A DNA stretch of 64,000 bases from a bacterium A37T11 (lineage in GTDB: Bacteria > Bacteroidota > Bacteroidia > Sphingobacteriales > Sphingobacteriaceae), in contig FOBR01000012.1 of the NCBI GenBank assembly GCA_900109895.1, positions 62,001-126,000 of the forward strand, given 5' to 3'. Shown piece by piece: positions 27,166 through 35,266 of the stretch. The position numbers were made by a program, and so were the translations under genes. Within the stretch, counting starts at the first letter, position 1; each line of letters opens with the position of its first letter. The notes beneath the pieces are model-generated. The model was not told the origin of the DNA. It saw only the letters and a list, made by a program, of their open reading frames with translations, and searched no databases.

Positions 27166-28704
27166 TTATTTTAAGATCCACATTTCCTGGTTTACGTTGT
27201 CATTTCCGTTAAACTGGCGCTGGATAGCCTCGGCTACGTTCTCCCCATTAAAATCCAATTCAGCCTGCGGATATAACCAGCGTTTGGGAAAGGAGGTTGT
27301 CGGCGTATTCAGGTTTGTAGAAGAATTGAGAACAAAAACTGGATATCCGGTCCGGCGATTCTCAAACCAGGCGTTAAAGTCAACATTGTGCAGGAATCCA
27401 GCCAGGTATTTTTGCGTGATGATCTGTTCTATCTGATGTTCTGAACTTCCGGCTAAGGCATTAGCAAGCAAATACTGCGAAATATAAGCATCCGTTATTT
27501 TCATTCCATGATCGTAATCGGCATTGCCGGGTGTATTCGTGGCCACAAATTGCATCGAAGCCGTAACGCCTGCATTGTAATAAGTTGCCGCCAAACCCGT
27601 AATCCAACCCCTAAGGGCTGCCTCGGCCAGGATAAACTGTAGATCCCAATAATTGAACAAGCCAACCGGTTCAGCGTTAAACAGATCGGCATACCGGTCG
27701 TTCAGGTCGGTAAAATCCTTTGAGGCATGTACCGTCTGCAAGCTATTAAAAGAGGCAGAAGCCTCTACGGAAGGGTACGCACTAAAGTCTGAAGGCAACT
27801 TCCCTCCAGCAATCTTGATAGCTGATGGCTTACCGTAGTAAAACAAACGCCGGTCATCCATTGCTTTCAAAGGTTCCAGTAGGTTTGCTGTCAGCATAGG
27901 ATAAATTGTGGAAGGATTGGAACTGTTGATGTTTACCCATGGATATTTCTGGCCGTCCTTATCCAGGAATGTTAAGGCAAAATTATCTTCATTATTCCTC
28001 ATCAGCGGACGTGTGCTTACAATGTTTTGGAACCGGGACTTCACATTCAAATCGGTATCGTCGGTTTTCTTGAACAAATTGATAAGCACGTACAGCTCAA
28101 AGCTGTTGCTTAAGCGTTGCCATTGATCAATGCTTCCACCATAGATCGGGTCACCATCAAAATCCTCGCCTTGTGCAAACAGATCATTTGCCTGGTCCAA
28201 TTCATTTAAGATGCCCAGGAATACGTCCTTTTGGGTGTCGTATTTAGGTTGAATAATCCCATCCGTTTCCCCCTTAATAGCATCAGTATAGGGAATATCT
28301 CCCATTTGCATCGTGAGCACGAAAAACTGCCAGGCCCTGATAAAATGCCCCAGAGCGGTGTATGAGCTTTTTGCAGCATCTGTTATCGCATAGCTAATCA
28401 TCGGATCTACATTCCTTAGCCTTGACAAATTGCTAAGGCTACCCCTGTTAATGCGGTTGTACTGATATGATTCCTGCCCTTCCTGCCAGGTGATGTATTT
28501 ACCCAACAGAAAAGGTTGCATAAACGACTTCTGGTTACTGATGTCTGACCGTGTGATGCTTAGTATCAAATTACTGGCCAGCATACTGGAGGTAACCTGG
28601 TCGGTCGCATTCGGATTAGTATTTATTTCATCAAAGTTTGAACAAGATGTCATCATGCTTAGCACCATGCACATACCGCTCACAAATTTTATCGTCTTTT
28701 TCAT
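27166..28704 (-). CDS. SusD/RagB-family lipoprotein (SusD-like_2 type)
   Basis: 512 residues from the ATG at 28704 (MKKTIKFVSG). An upstream ATG at 28728 would add eight residues in front of a good lipoprotein signal (MCMVLSMMTSC). After the cysteine comes NFDEINTNPNATDQV. The C-terminal pattern is RRTGYPVFVLN...FPKRWLYPQAELDFNGENV. It is the binding partner of the SusC gene, whose stop is 36 bp upstream. Expected ligands are phospholipid-derived. Confidence 0.92.
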   Translation of the reverse strand: MKKTIKFVSGMCMVLSMMTSCSNFDEINTNPNATDQVTSSMLASNLILSITRSDISNQKSFMQPFLLGKYITWQEGQESYQYNRINRGSLSNLSRLRNVDPMISYAITDAAKSSYTALGHFIRAWQFFVLTMQMGDIPYTDAIKGETDGIIQPKYDTQKDVFLGILNELDQANDLFAQGEDFDGDPIYGGSIDQWQRLSNSFELYVLINLFKKTDDTDLNVKSRFQNIVSTRPLMRNNEDNFALTFLDKDGQKYPWVNINSSNPSTIYPMLTANLLEPLKAMDDRRLFYYGKPSAIKIAGGKLPSDFSAYPSVEASASFNSLQTVHASKDFTDLNDRYADLFNAEPVGLFNYWDLQFILAEAALRGWITGLAATYYNAGVTASMQFVATNTPGNADYDHGMKITDAYISQYLLANALAGSSEHQIEQIITQKYLAGFLHNVDFNAWFENRRTGYPVFVLNSSTNLNTPTTSFPKRWLYPQAELDFNGENVAEAIQRQFNGNDNVNQEMWILK

Positions 28705-28740
28705 TGCTAATATCTTAAAAATGACCAAACCATCTAACCG

Positions 28741-31700
28741 TTAAAAACCCATCTTTATATTAATGCCTAACATCCGCTGTGAAGGGGAATTCAGGTTTTC
28801 GGTAAAAATATCCGGATCGGAGAATTTAAATTTGGTGAACAAGAGCACATTTTGCCCTGTCAGTGAAATAGAAGCATTTTTAAATACGGTACCAGACAAA
28901 TATTTGGCCGGCACACTGTAGCCGATAGAAATTTCCCGAAGCTTAACAAATGACTGGTTTTGTATCCCATGATCGCCTCCACCAGACAATTCCTGCATGT
29001 AATCCTGATAATAGACCGGTACATCATTGGGTGCAAATATGCGTGTATCATTTGTGATATGTCCATATTTGTCATAGGTGGCCTCACCAGAAACCAATTT
29101 TACACCCTGCCCCACATAATTGGATAGACCATTCACTACCGCGTCATAGCGGTATTGATTGTCTGTTTCAGGGTTGGCTCCAGTATCAAACATTTTATCC
29201 CAGATGTAATTGTACATCAGTCCACCAATACGACCATCAATGGAGATACCCAGGTTGAAGTTTCCCATCCTGAAATTGTTTATAAAACCGAACATATAAT
29301 CCGGATCGCTATATCCTATCTGGCTCTGAAAATCGCTACCTTTTGGGATGCCGTTTACGTGAATAAGGTTGCCATCCGGATCACGATCCCAGTTATTAAT
29401 CTTGTAAGCGTCTAACCGGGCACCCTTCTTAGTCCACAAGTCATCTGCAGAATAGGTGGGGTCCAGATCTACATAGTACTGATGGTTATTAGACCAGTTT
29501 ATAACCGTTTTCCATTCAAAATTTGCATGCCTGATAGGAGTTCCACTAAGCACCAATTCCCAACCTCTCCGTTCGTTGGTTTCGCCGATATTGATCAGTG
29601 TGCTTGAAAATCCCGAAGCAGAGGAGATCGTTGCAGTCCGCTGTTGGTTGTAATAATATTTGTTAAAATAGGTCACATCCAAACTTATCCGCCTCTGGAA
29701 CATATCAATCGTACCTCCGAATTCATAGGTACGATGGGAATTGGCTAATAGGTTATTCCCCAACAAGCCTCCCGGGTAACTTGCCGTATTATAAGTGTCC
29801 CAAGCACCTGGGGTAACAGAATAAGTACGGCTATTGGCATAGACATCCAACGGAGATTTATCCACCGCCCAGGATCCACGTAATTTGACCATGTCAAATA
29901 CCTTTGGCAAGGTTAAATAGTTTGAAAGGATAAAACTTGTTGCAACTGATGGGTAAAAATAGGACCTTTCAGATTTGCCCTGAGTTGTACTCCAGTCATT
30001 CCGGCCGGTCACATCCACATAGATCGCATCGTCCCACGATAGTGATGCCTTTGCGTAAACGCTGTTGATCTGTCTGCGGTATTCAGATTCCGCAACTATC
30101 GCCTTATCTTGAGACGCTCCCAATGAGTACCAGCCCGGTACACTCAGTCCGTTCTGGGTAGCAGCGTCCATACTTCGGTCGTTATAATAATAAATCGTCC
30201 CACCTCCCAAGGCGTTCAGGGCAAACTTGCCAAATGTTTTGTTGTAAGTCAGAATTAGATCGTTATTGGTACTAAAGCCCCAATCCTTATTGATGCCATA
30301 CGTACCCAATGAGTTAAAAGCAACATAAGTGGGACCTACGTAGAAGTCACTCCGATTCGAATTGATGCCAATCGGATTCTGCATTGTCGTCATATTGCTA
30401 TAGAAATCATACCCTGTGCGAAAAAGCAGGTTGAGCTCTTTGGTTATTTGATAAGAAGTCGAGAAGCTGGCATATAGCTTATTCTGGTTGATCCCATTTA
30501 ATTTTTCATTGGCAATCAAATAAGGATTGTCATACCAAGAGTCATACAACCAGTTTTGTTTTTGATCGGGTGTTATCCAATAATCCTTGTATTGGCGGAT
30601 ATCGTAATCCGGCCCCGTCCACATCAGGATCTGATAAAGGTACCCTTGATTTCCGTATCCAGTACCCCAGGTTTGGGGCGCCGTTTGGCGTGTATATCCA
30701 GTTTGCGCATCAATCGTGACCTTATTACCCAGTTTCATTTGGCCGCTATTGTTAAAATTGATAATGTTCAATTTTGTATTTGGATACTGGCCCTTGTTGT
30801 AAATATGATTTAGACTGGTCCGAAAAAAACCGTTCTCACCTGTTTGGGTAATCGCCACACTATTGTTCGTAATGATGCCGGTTTCCAAAAAATTCTTCAG
30901 GTTATCCTTGCCGCTTGACACCAGTGGCATCTCCTCATATTGCTTACTTACGGGGTTCCATTGTTCTGCTGTCTGACCAATGTCGAGTTTGGGACCCCAT
31001 ACATAGTCATCGGCTATTTCGCCATTGATGCCATGTGCATATGACGTCTGTACCTTAGGAATGGCCAAAAAACCCATTTGGGTCATGGTATTGCTGTTCA
31101 CCTCTACGGAGAAGCCCTTCGCCAATCCTTTTTTTGTGGAAATGATGATGGCCCCGCTTCCTCCCCTTGAACCGTAAAGCGCCGACGCTGTAGCACCTTT
31201 CAGCACGGTGATATCTGCAATAGCGTCGGTGGGAATGTCCCTCAAAGTCATATTACCATAAGGTACTCCGTCAATCACTATTAACGGAGTTTCGCCGCGA
31301 AGTTCAAGCGTCGGTTTTGCATTAAATTCAGTAGAATTCTGTACCACCAAACCCGATACCCTGCCGCTTAGCGAAGTTCCTGCATCCACGCCCTTTACCG
31401 TTTGCAACTCTGCTCCAGACACCTTCTGCACCGCATACCCGAGCGATTTTTCTTCTCGCTTAATGCCCAAAGCCGTTACTACCACCTCTTCCAATTTACT
31501 ATCGTCGGCTTTTAACTGAATATTGATGGACTTACGCCCATTGATTGGCACTTCAAGTGTTTCAAAACCCAAATAAGAAATAACCAAGGTAGCATCTGCC
31601 ATCACACCGCTAACCGCATATTTACCTGATGCATCCGTTAGAGTCCCTTTTGAAACTCCTTTTACATGAATAGAAGCTCCAACCAGTGGGACTTTCGAGG

Positions 31701-32124
31701 AATCGGTTACATTGCCAGAAATGTCTAATAACTGCTGTGACACGGTTTCCGGCGTGTCGCTGATAACCGCTTTCCGTTCTCGCACTATCACCGATTTTTC
31801 TTCCAACTGATAGGTATATGGCAGCAATTGAAAAAGTTTCTTTAACGCATCCGAAAGCATCTCGTCTTTTAAACGAATGGTCACCCGTTGTTGGTTCAGA
31901 TCAGTATCCCAAAAGAAAACATAGCCCGTCTGCTGTTCGATTTCTTTAAAAACCACCGTCAATGGCTTGTTCTTTGCATCCAGATTTAGTAGTTGGGCAA
32001 AGCTATTGGCATGTGTCTGCACAATAGCAGCCGTTAATAAGACTATGACAAGTTTCATTATTTTCCATCCTTGCCGTACAGCATAGCTCATTGTATGCAT
32101 TTCTGTACGAAGTTTTTTTTTCAT
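28741..32124 (-). CDS. SusC-type TonB-dependent receptor with N-terminal STN signalling domain
   Basis: 1127 residues from the ATG at 32124 (MKKKLRTEMHTMSYAV); the open frame extends 30 codons further up but without leader character. Order: long basic n-region and signal peptide ending NSFAQ, STN domain (about 45-95, LTVVFKEIEQQTGYVFFW), carboxypeptidase-like domain (about 135-215), TonB box LEEVVVTALGIKREEK, plug with VLKGATASALYGSRGGSGAIIISTKKG, and a barrel ending in KMGF. STN-bearing receptors signal to FecR anti-sigma factors, and the FecR and sigma genes lie directly upstream. First gene of a nine-gene run down to 17809. Confidence 0.93.
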   Translation of the reverse strand: MKKKLRTEMHTMSYAVRQGWKIMKLVIVLLTAAIVQTHANSFAQLLNLDAKNKPLTVVFKEIEQQTGYVFFWDTDLNQQRVTIRLKDEMLSDALKKLFQLLPYTYQLEEKSVIVRERKAVISDTPETVSQQLLDISGNVTDSSKVPLVGASIHVKGVSKGTLTDASGKYAVSGVMADATLVISYLGFETLEVPINGRKSINIQLKADDSKLEEVVVTALGIKREEKSLGYAVQKVSGAELQTVKGVDAGTSLSGRVSGLVVQNSTEFNAKPTLELRGETPLIVIDGVPYGNMTLRDIPTDAIADITVLKGATASALYGSRGGSGAIIISTKKGLAKGFSVEVNSNTMTQMGFLAIPKVQTSYAHGINGEIADDYVWGPKLDIGQTAEQWNPVSKQYEEMPLVSSGKDNLKNFLETGIITNNSVAITQTGENGFFRTSLNHIYNKGQYPNTKLNIINFNNSGQMKLGNKVTIDAQTGYTRQTAPQTWGTGYGNQGYLYQILMWTGPDYDIRQYKDYWITPDQKQNWLYDSWYDNPYLIANEKLNGINQNKLYASFSTSYQITKELNLLFRTGYDFYSNMTTMQNPIGINSNRSDFYVGPTYVAFNSLGTYGINKDWGFSTNNDLILTYNKTFGKFALNALGGGTIYYYNDRSMDAATQNGLSVPGWYSLGASQDKAIVAESEYRRQINSVYAKASLSWDDAIYVDVTGRNDWSTTQGKSERSYFYPSVATSFILSNYLTLPKVFDMVKLRGSWAVDKSPLDVYANSRTYSVTPGAWDTYNTASYPGGLLGNNLLANSHRTYEFGGTIDMFQRRISLDVTYFNKYYYNQQRTATISSASGFSSTLINIGETNERRGWELVLSGTPIRHANFEWKTVINWSNNHQYYVDLDPTYSADDLWTKKGARLDAYKINNWDRDPDGNLIHVNGIPKGSDFQSQIGYSDPDYMFGFINNFRMGNFNLGISIDGRIGGLMYNYIWDKMFDTGANPETDNQYRYDAVVNGLSNYVGQGVKLVSGEATYDKYGHITNDTRIFAPNDVPVYYQDYMQELSGGGDHGIQNQSFVKLREISIGYSVPAKYLSGTVFKNASISLTGQNVLLFTKFKFSDPDIFTENLNSPSQRMLGINIKMGF

Positions 32125-32184
32125 ACTTTTGCTTAATTTTTTGGGTAAGTAAATTAATCGTCTTAAACAGTTAGGAAGCCTGCC

Positions 32185-32221
32185 CAAATATACAGACCGG
32201 GGTGTTGCGAGCACTTCCGGT
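32185..32221 (-). promoter_or_regulatory. Conserved leader/promoter motif of the second susC
   Basis: The + strand shows GGTGTTGCGAGCACTTCCGG at 32201-32220, within a dyad ACCGG (32196-32200) / CCGGT (32217-32221). On the coding strand this precedes TATATTTG (32192-32185), which fits a TAnnTTTG element about 60 bp before the ATG. A near-copy lies at the same place upstream of the third susC (54340-54359). Confidence 0.5.
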
Positions 32222-32290
32222 TTTTTTGCGGCCAGATTCCTGGATTGGTATTCGCTATTTTATCTTTTCATAATCTCCTTTTTTTATCGT

Positions 32291-33439
32291 TTAGTCTGGG
32301 GAAACAGAAAGCTCATAACTTCCGTCTTTTCCCTGCATTATATTAAAGTCTACTCCTCCCACCTTAAGCACCTTGAGAACCTGTGACAACTTATAAGATC
32401 TCAGCAGCTTGCCGTAGAAATAGTGAGACCTACTAGCTTCCCGCACATAGTGCACATTAATATCGTACCATCGGGACACTTGCAGCATCATATCTTCCAG
32501 GCTTGTCTTGTTAAAAATAAAAAACCCATTTTTCCAGGCAATTTCATTTTCCACATCCGCATCGCGTTTAATGAGCACAGCGTTCCTAAGAACTGCTTGT
32601 TGTGAGGGAAAGAGCATAACTGATGCCCTTGTATGTCCATTGCCGGTATAATTCACTTGCACCGACCCGTTAACAAGGGTTGTTTTTGATTCTCTATCAA
32701 ACTCGTAGGATTTAATATTAAATTCTGTCCCTAATACCTGTATTTCCTGCCCTTTAGTAACTACCTTAAATGGCCTCCCGGACTCCTTAGCTACTGAAAA
32801 ATAGGCTTCCCCACTCACGTTAACCACCCGCTCCTCCCGCGCAAAACTGCTGGGGTAGGTCAACGTACTTTCCGCATTAAGCCAAACTTTCGTGCCGTCT
32901 TCGAGAACTATTTGGTATTGTCCTCCCTTAGGTGTAGTTAAGGTATTAGTAGTGGTTGCTGAATTATGGTTTTTGGAAGTTTCTATAGCTGATCCATCAT
33001 TATAGACAATTTTTGCCTCACTTATCCGGATACCACTTTTTGTACTGTCTAAGTTTATCGGATTCCCATCCGCCAGGATCAACGTAGCCCTACTACCCCC
33101 TGGTGCCACATCTATTTTTTGTGCCTGGACAATTAAACTATCTGTTGATTGTCTTCCCAACCGTCCAGCTATGGCGAAATACAGCCCTATCCCAATGATC
33201 AAAACGGAAGCCGCAGCAACCAAACTATATTTTCGAATAATGCGTTTATTTTTTTTAGTAAGAATTTCCTTGAATGCTTCCTCACAGAGAGTCTGATAAT
33301 CCCAATCTTCCAATATTTCATTACGGCCTTTAAGCGCCTCATTATACCAATTTTCTACCCACACGACCTCCTCAGGCGTACATTCACCATCTGCATACCG
33401 CTTGAACAACTGTTGTAATGCTTCTGTCTCTTTATCCAT
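32291..33439 (-). CDS. FecR-family anti-sigma factor
   Basis: 382 residues: cytoplasmic helical N-terminus (about 1-75, CTPEEVVWVENWYNEAL), one membrane segment (about 85-105), FecR domain (about 170-260, TPKGGQYQIVLEDGTKVWLNAESTLTYPSSF) and a DUF4974-type C-terminal domain (about 310-380) that contacts the STN domain of the receptor. It holds the sigma factor encoded 74 bp upstream inactive until ligand binding at SusC. Gene order sigma-FecR-SusC-SusD is the standard Bacteroidota arrangement. Confidence 0.93.
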   Translation of the reverse strand: MDKETEALQQLFKRYADGECTPEEVVWVENWYNEALKGRNEILEDWDYQTLCEEAFKEILTKKNKRIIRKYSLVAAASVLIIGIGLYFAIAGRLGRQSTDSLIVQAQKIDVAPGGSRATLILADGNPINLDSTKSGIRISEAKIVYNDGSAIETSKNHNSATTTNTLTTPKGGQYQIVLEDGTKVWLNAESTLTYPSSFAREERVVNVSGEAYFSVAKESGRPFKVVTKGQEIQVLGTEFNIKSYEFDRESKTTLVNGSVQVNYTGNGHTRASVMLFPSQQAVLRNAVLIKRDADVENEIAWKNGFFIFNKTSLEDMMLQVSRWYDINVHYVREASRSHYFYGKLLRSYKLSQVLKVLKVGGVDFNIMQGKDGSYELSVSPD

Positions 33440-33513
33440 AACTCAATTAATATAACGGACAAGAATAGGCTTGGTATGAGATAAAAATAAAAAAAACTTA
33501 AAATGGCAAATTA

Positions 33514-34062
33514 TTACAATCCAAGCCGTACACGGATACGGTGGATTGCATTATTGATCTGACTTTTCACTGTAAATACTGAAATATTCAACCGTACGGC
33601 TATCTCATGATGGCTCAGGTATTCATAACGGCTTAGCACAAATACCTCACGCATCCGGCCGGGCATATGCGCTAATTCCTGCTCAATAAGCCTGGACAAC
33701 TCCTTTTCGCGTAATAACCTGTCAGCTTCCAATGGGGCATCAGGAGGCATTATTGTCGCTTCACGCAGATAGTTAACTTGTACTTTGTGATGAGAAAGCA
33801 CATCCAGAATCCTGTTACGAATTAAAGTATATAAATAAGCGGAAAGGTTAGTATCAGAAAGCAGGTAGATTCTTTTCTCCCAAAGTTTAATAAATACTTC
33901 CTGCAGGATATCGCGGCATTCTTCTTTATTGGTAAGCATTCGCTGCGCATGGCGCAATAATACGAAAGAATAGCGCTTATAGACTTCTTCAAAAGCACGT
34001 TCATCGCTAATTTTTAGCAAATACAACAAGTGAGCGTCGGTATATTTACTATATGAATCCAT
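33514..34062 (-). CDS. ECF RNA polymerase sigma-70 factor
   Basis: 182 residues: region 2 (about 15-85, ERAFEEVYKRYSFVLLRHAQRML and CRDILQEVFIKLWEKR) and region 4 (about 120-178, FVLSRYEYLSHHEIAVRLNISVFTVKSQINNAI). Typical Bacteroidota FecI-like length. It probably directs transcription of the susC-to-phospholipase operon after signalling through the FecR protein encoded downstream. Confidence 0.93.
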   Translation of the reverse strand: MDSYSKYTDAHLLYLLKISDERAFEEVYKRYSFVLLRHAQRMLTNKEECRDILQEVFIKLWEKRIYLLSDTNLSAYLYTLIRNRILDVLSHHKVQVNYLREATIMPPDAPLEADRLLREKELSRLIEQELAHMPGRMREVFVLSRYEYLSHHEIAVRLNISVFTVKSQINNAIHRIRVRLGL

Positions 34063-34150
34063 TCCGCATCAACATTACATGTAAAATTAAAACATTACTG
34101 AAACAAATTTACTAATTTTCCACAAATTGGAATCATATTTTCCTAACATT

Positions 34151-34195
34151 TTGAATATTTTTTTGTCTTATTACATAATTGACAAAAATATTCAA
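34151..34195. repeat. Imperfect inverted repeat upstream of the ECF sigma gene
   Basis: Left arm 34151-34167 (TTGAATATTTTTTTGTC) and right arm 34181-34195 (GACAAAAATATTCAA) are complementary apart from two extra T in the left arm, with a 13-bp spacer. It is 89 bp upstream of the sigma ATG and may be an operator or RNA hairpin. Function unknown. Confidence 0.5.
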
Positions 34196-34293
34196 TATAC
34201 ATTAAGGCTATATTATTTATTCATTAAACATTAGTAACATCAAATCTAAAGTTCCTTCGGATCCGTAAAAACTCAAAATATTACTTTTGATAT

Positions 34294-34465
34294 CTCAATA
34301 CGCGTGGACTTAAATTTGCCCAGCAAAATGCACAGGGCCACCGTACGACTATCCAATGCCCAAGTCAGCCTTGTTGGCGCCCAAGCCCCTTCTACTAATC
34401 TTTTATAATCTATTATTTGGCAGGCAAAACAGTTGCCTTGCGATGTATTGCTTCATGAAAGTGCT
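34294..34465 (-). pseudogene. Decayed fragment of a gamma-glutamyl-amide synthetase gene
   Basis: 172 bases that align with 23961-24159 of the synthetase gene in the same orientation, at roughly nine identical bases in ten by eye, with one gap of about 27 bases (after 34409) and many third-position-like changes. No open frame is left. It is a remnant of a second, related copy, not an exact recent duplication. Just beyond it, 34468-34483 (CAAAAAGCCAGGCATG) resembles 25350-25365 of the permease gene in the order expected if the permease gene once preceded it. Confidence 0.8.
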
Positions 34466-34497
34466 CCAAAAAGCCAGGCATGATTGAATAAAAAGAA

Positions 34498-34530
34498 AAG
34501 ACCCCAAATATGATTTTAGGGTCTTCTTTT
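34498..34530 (-). terminator. Intrinsic terminator of the glycine-zipper lipoprotein gene
   Basis: On the - strand AAGACCC, a 14-base loop, GGGTCTT, followed by a T-rich tail (TTCTTTTT). It is downstream of the gene that ends at 34652. Confidence 0.7.
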
Positions 34531-34651
34531 AAAACTATGGAGACAGTTAAAAACGATCGTTCTTCACCCTCTAAAAAATGGAAAAAATAAATTATTTAAA
34601 TATGCAACTGCTCATTTAAAAATTATCGGCCCTGAATACTAAAAATTGTGG

Positions 34652-35122
34652 TTAATTCTTTGCTTTCTTTTTTTCCACGATTTTCCCAACACCATAACCA
34701 GCAGCACCACCAGCGACACCTCCAATTAATGCACCCACACCCCGTTTATGTTTAGTAACTAATGCACCTGTCAAAGCACCGGCACCAGCACCAATGATAG
34801 CGCCGTTTCGCGCTGCATGGCTTTTCTTAGGTGGTGCGACTGTTGTGCGTGCCTCTTTTGCTCCTAAGGCTTTCAAACTATCATCGTAATGTCTTTTTTG
34901 TGCTACTTTAAAAGCTGCCAATCCGGCGGTGTCAGTTTGGGTCACAACTATCTTATTATTTTTTTCCGATACACCAACAGTATTGTTTGTGTTATTAATC
35001 CCAGTAGTTGTGGAGGTATCGGATGCCAATGCGTCGGCAGAGGATTGCTCATGACTTGAATGACAAGCAAATAAACTAACTGAAATACCCGATGTTATTA
35101 ATAAACGCAAGGCCTTTTTCAT
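34652..35122 (-). CDS. Glycine-zipper lipoprotein
   Basis: 156 residues. Lipoprotein signal ending SLFAC (Cys about 19), a low-complexity Ser/Thr/Asn-rich linker, then a glycine-zipper segment (about 105-148, GAIIGAGAGALTGALVTKHKRGVGALIGGVAGGAAGYGVGK shortened here to its pattern of GxxxG steps) and a lysine-rich tail. Such proteins sit in the outer membrane or cell envelope; the exact role is unknown. It stands alone between two terminator-like or AT-rich gaps. Confidence 0.75.
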   Translation of the reverse strand: MKKALRLLITSGISVSLFACHSSHEQSSADALASDTSTTTGINNTNNTVGVSEKNNKIVVTQTDTAGLAAFKVAQKRHYDDSLKALGAKEARTTVAPPKKSHAARNGAIIGAGAGALTGALVTKHKRGVGALIGGVAGGAAGYGVGKIVEKKKAKN

Positions 35123-35266
35123 AAATCTTTATTTAATAAAAATGTAAAAAACTTAACTTTAAAATTAATCTAAGATATGTATAATAAGATAACAATTACT
35201 TTGCCAACATCGAGATATTTATTCACAATACGATCGTCGAAGATTGCAAAATATTTCATTATATTA

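Larger units (their letters stand above)
34063..34651. other. 589-bp gap: dyad, gene remnant and terminator
   Basis: There is no intact gene. It holds an imperfect dyad at 34151-34195, the synthetase remnant at 34294-34465 with a possible permease scrap at 34468-34483, and a terminator at 34498-34530. The rest is AT-rich with nothing I can assign. Confidence 0.7.
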
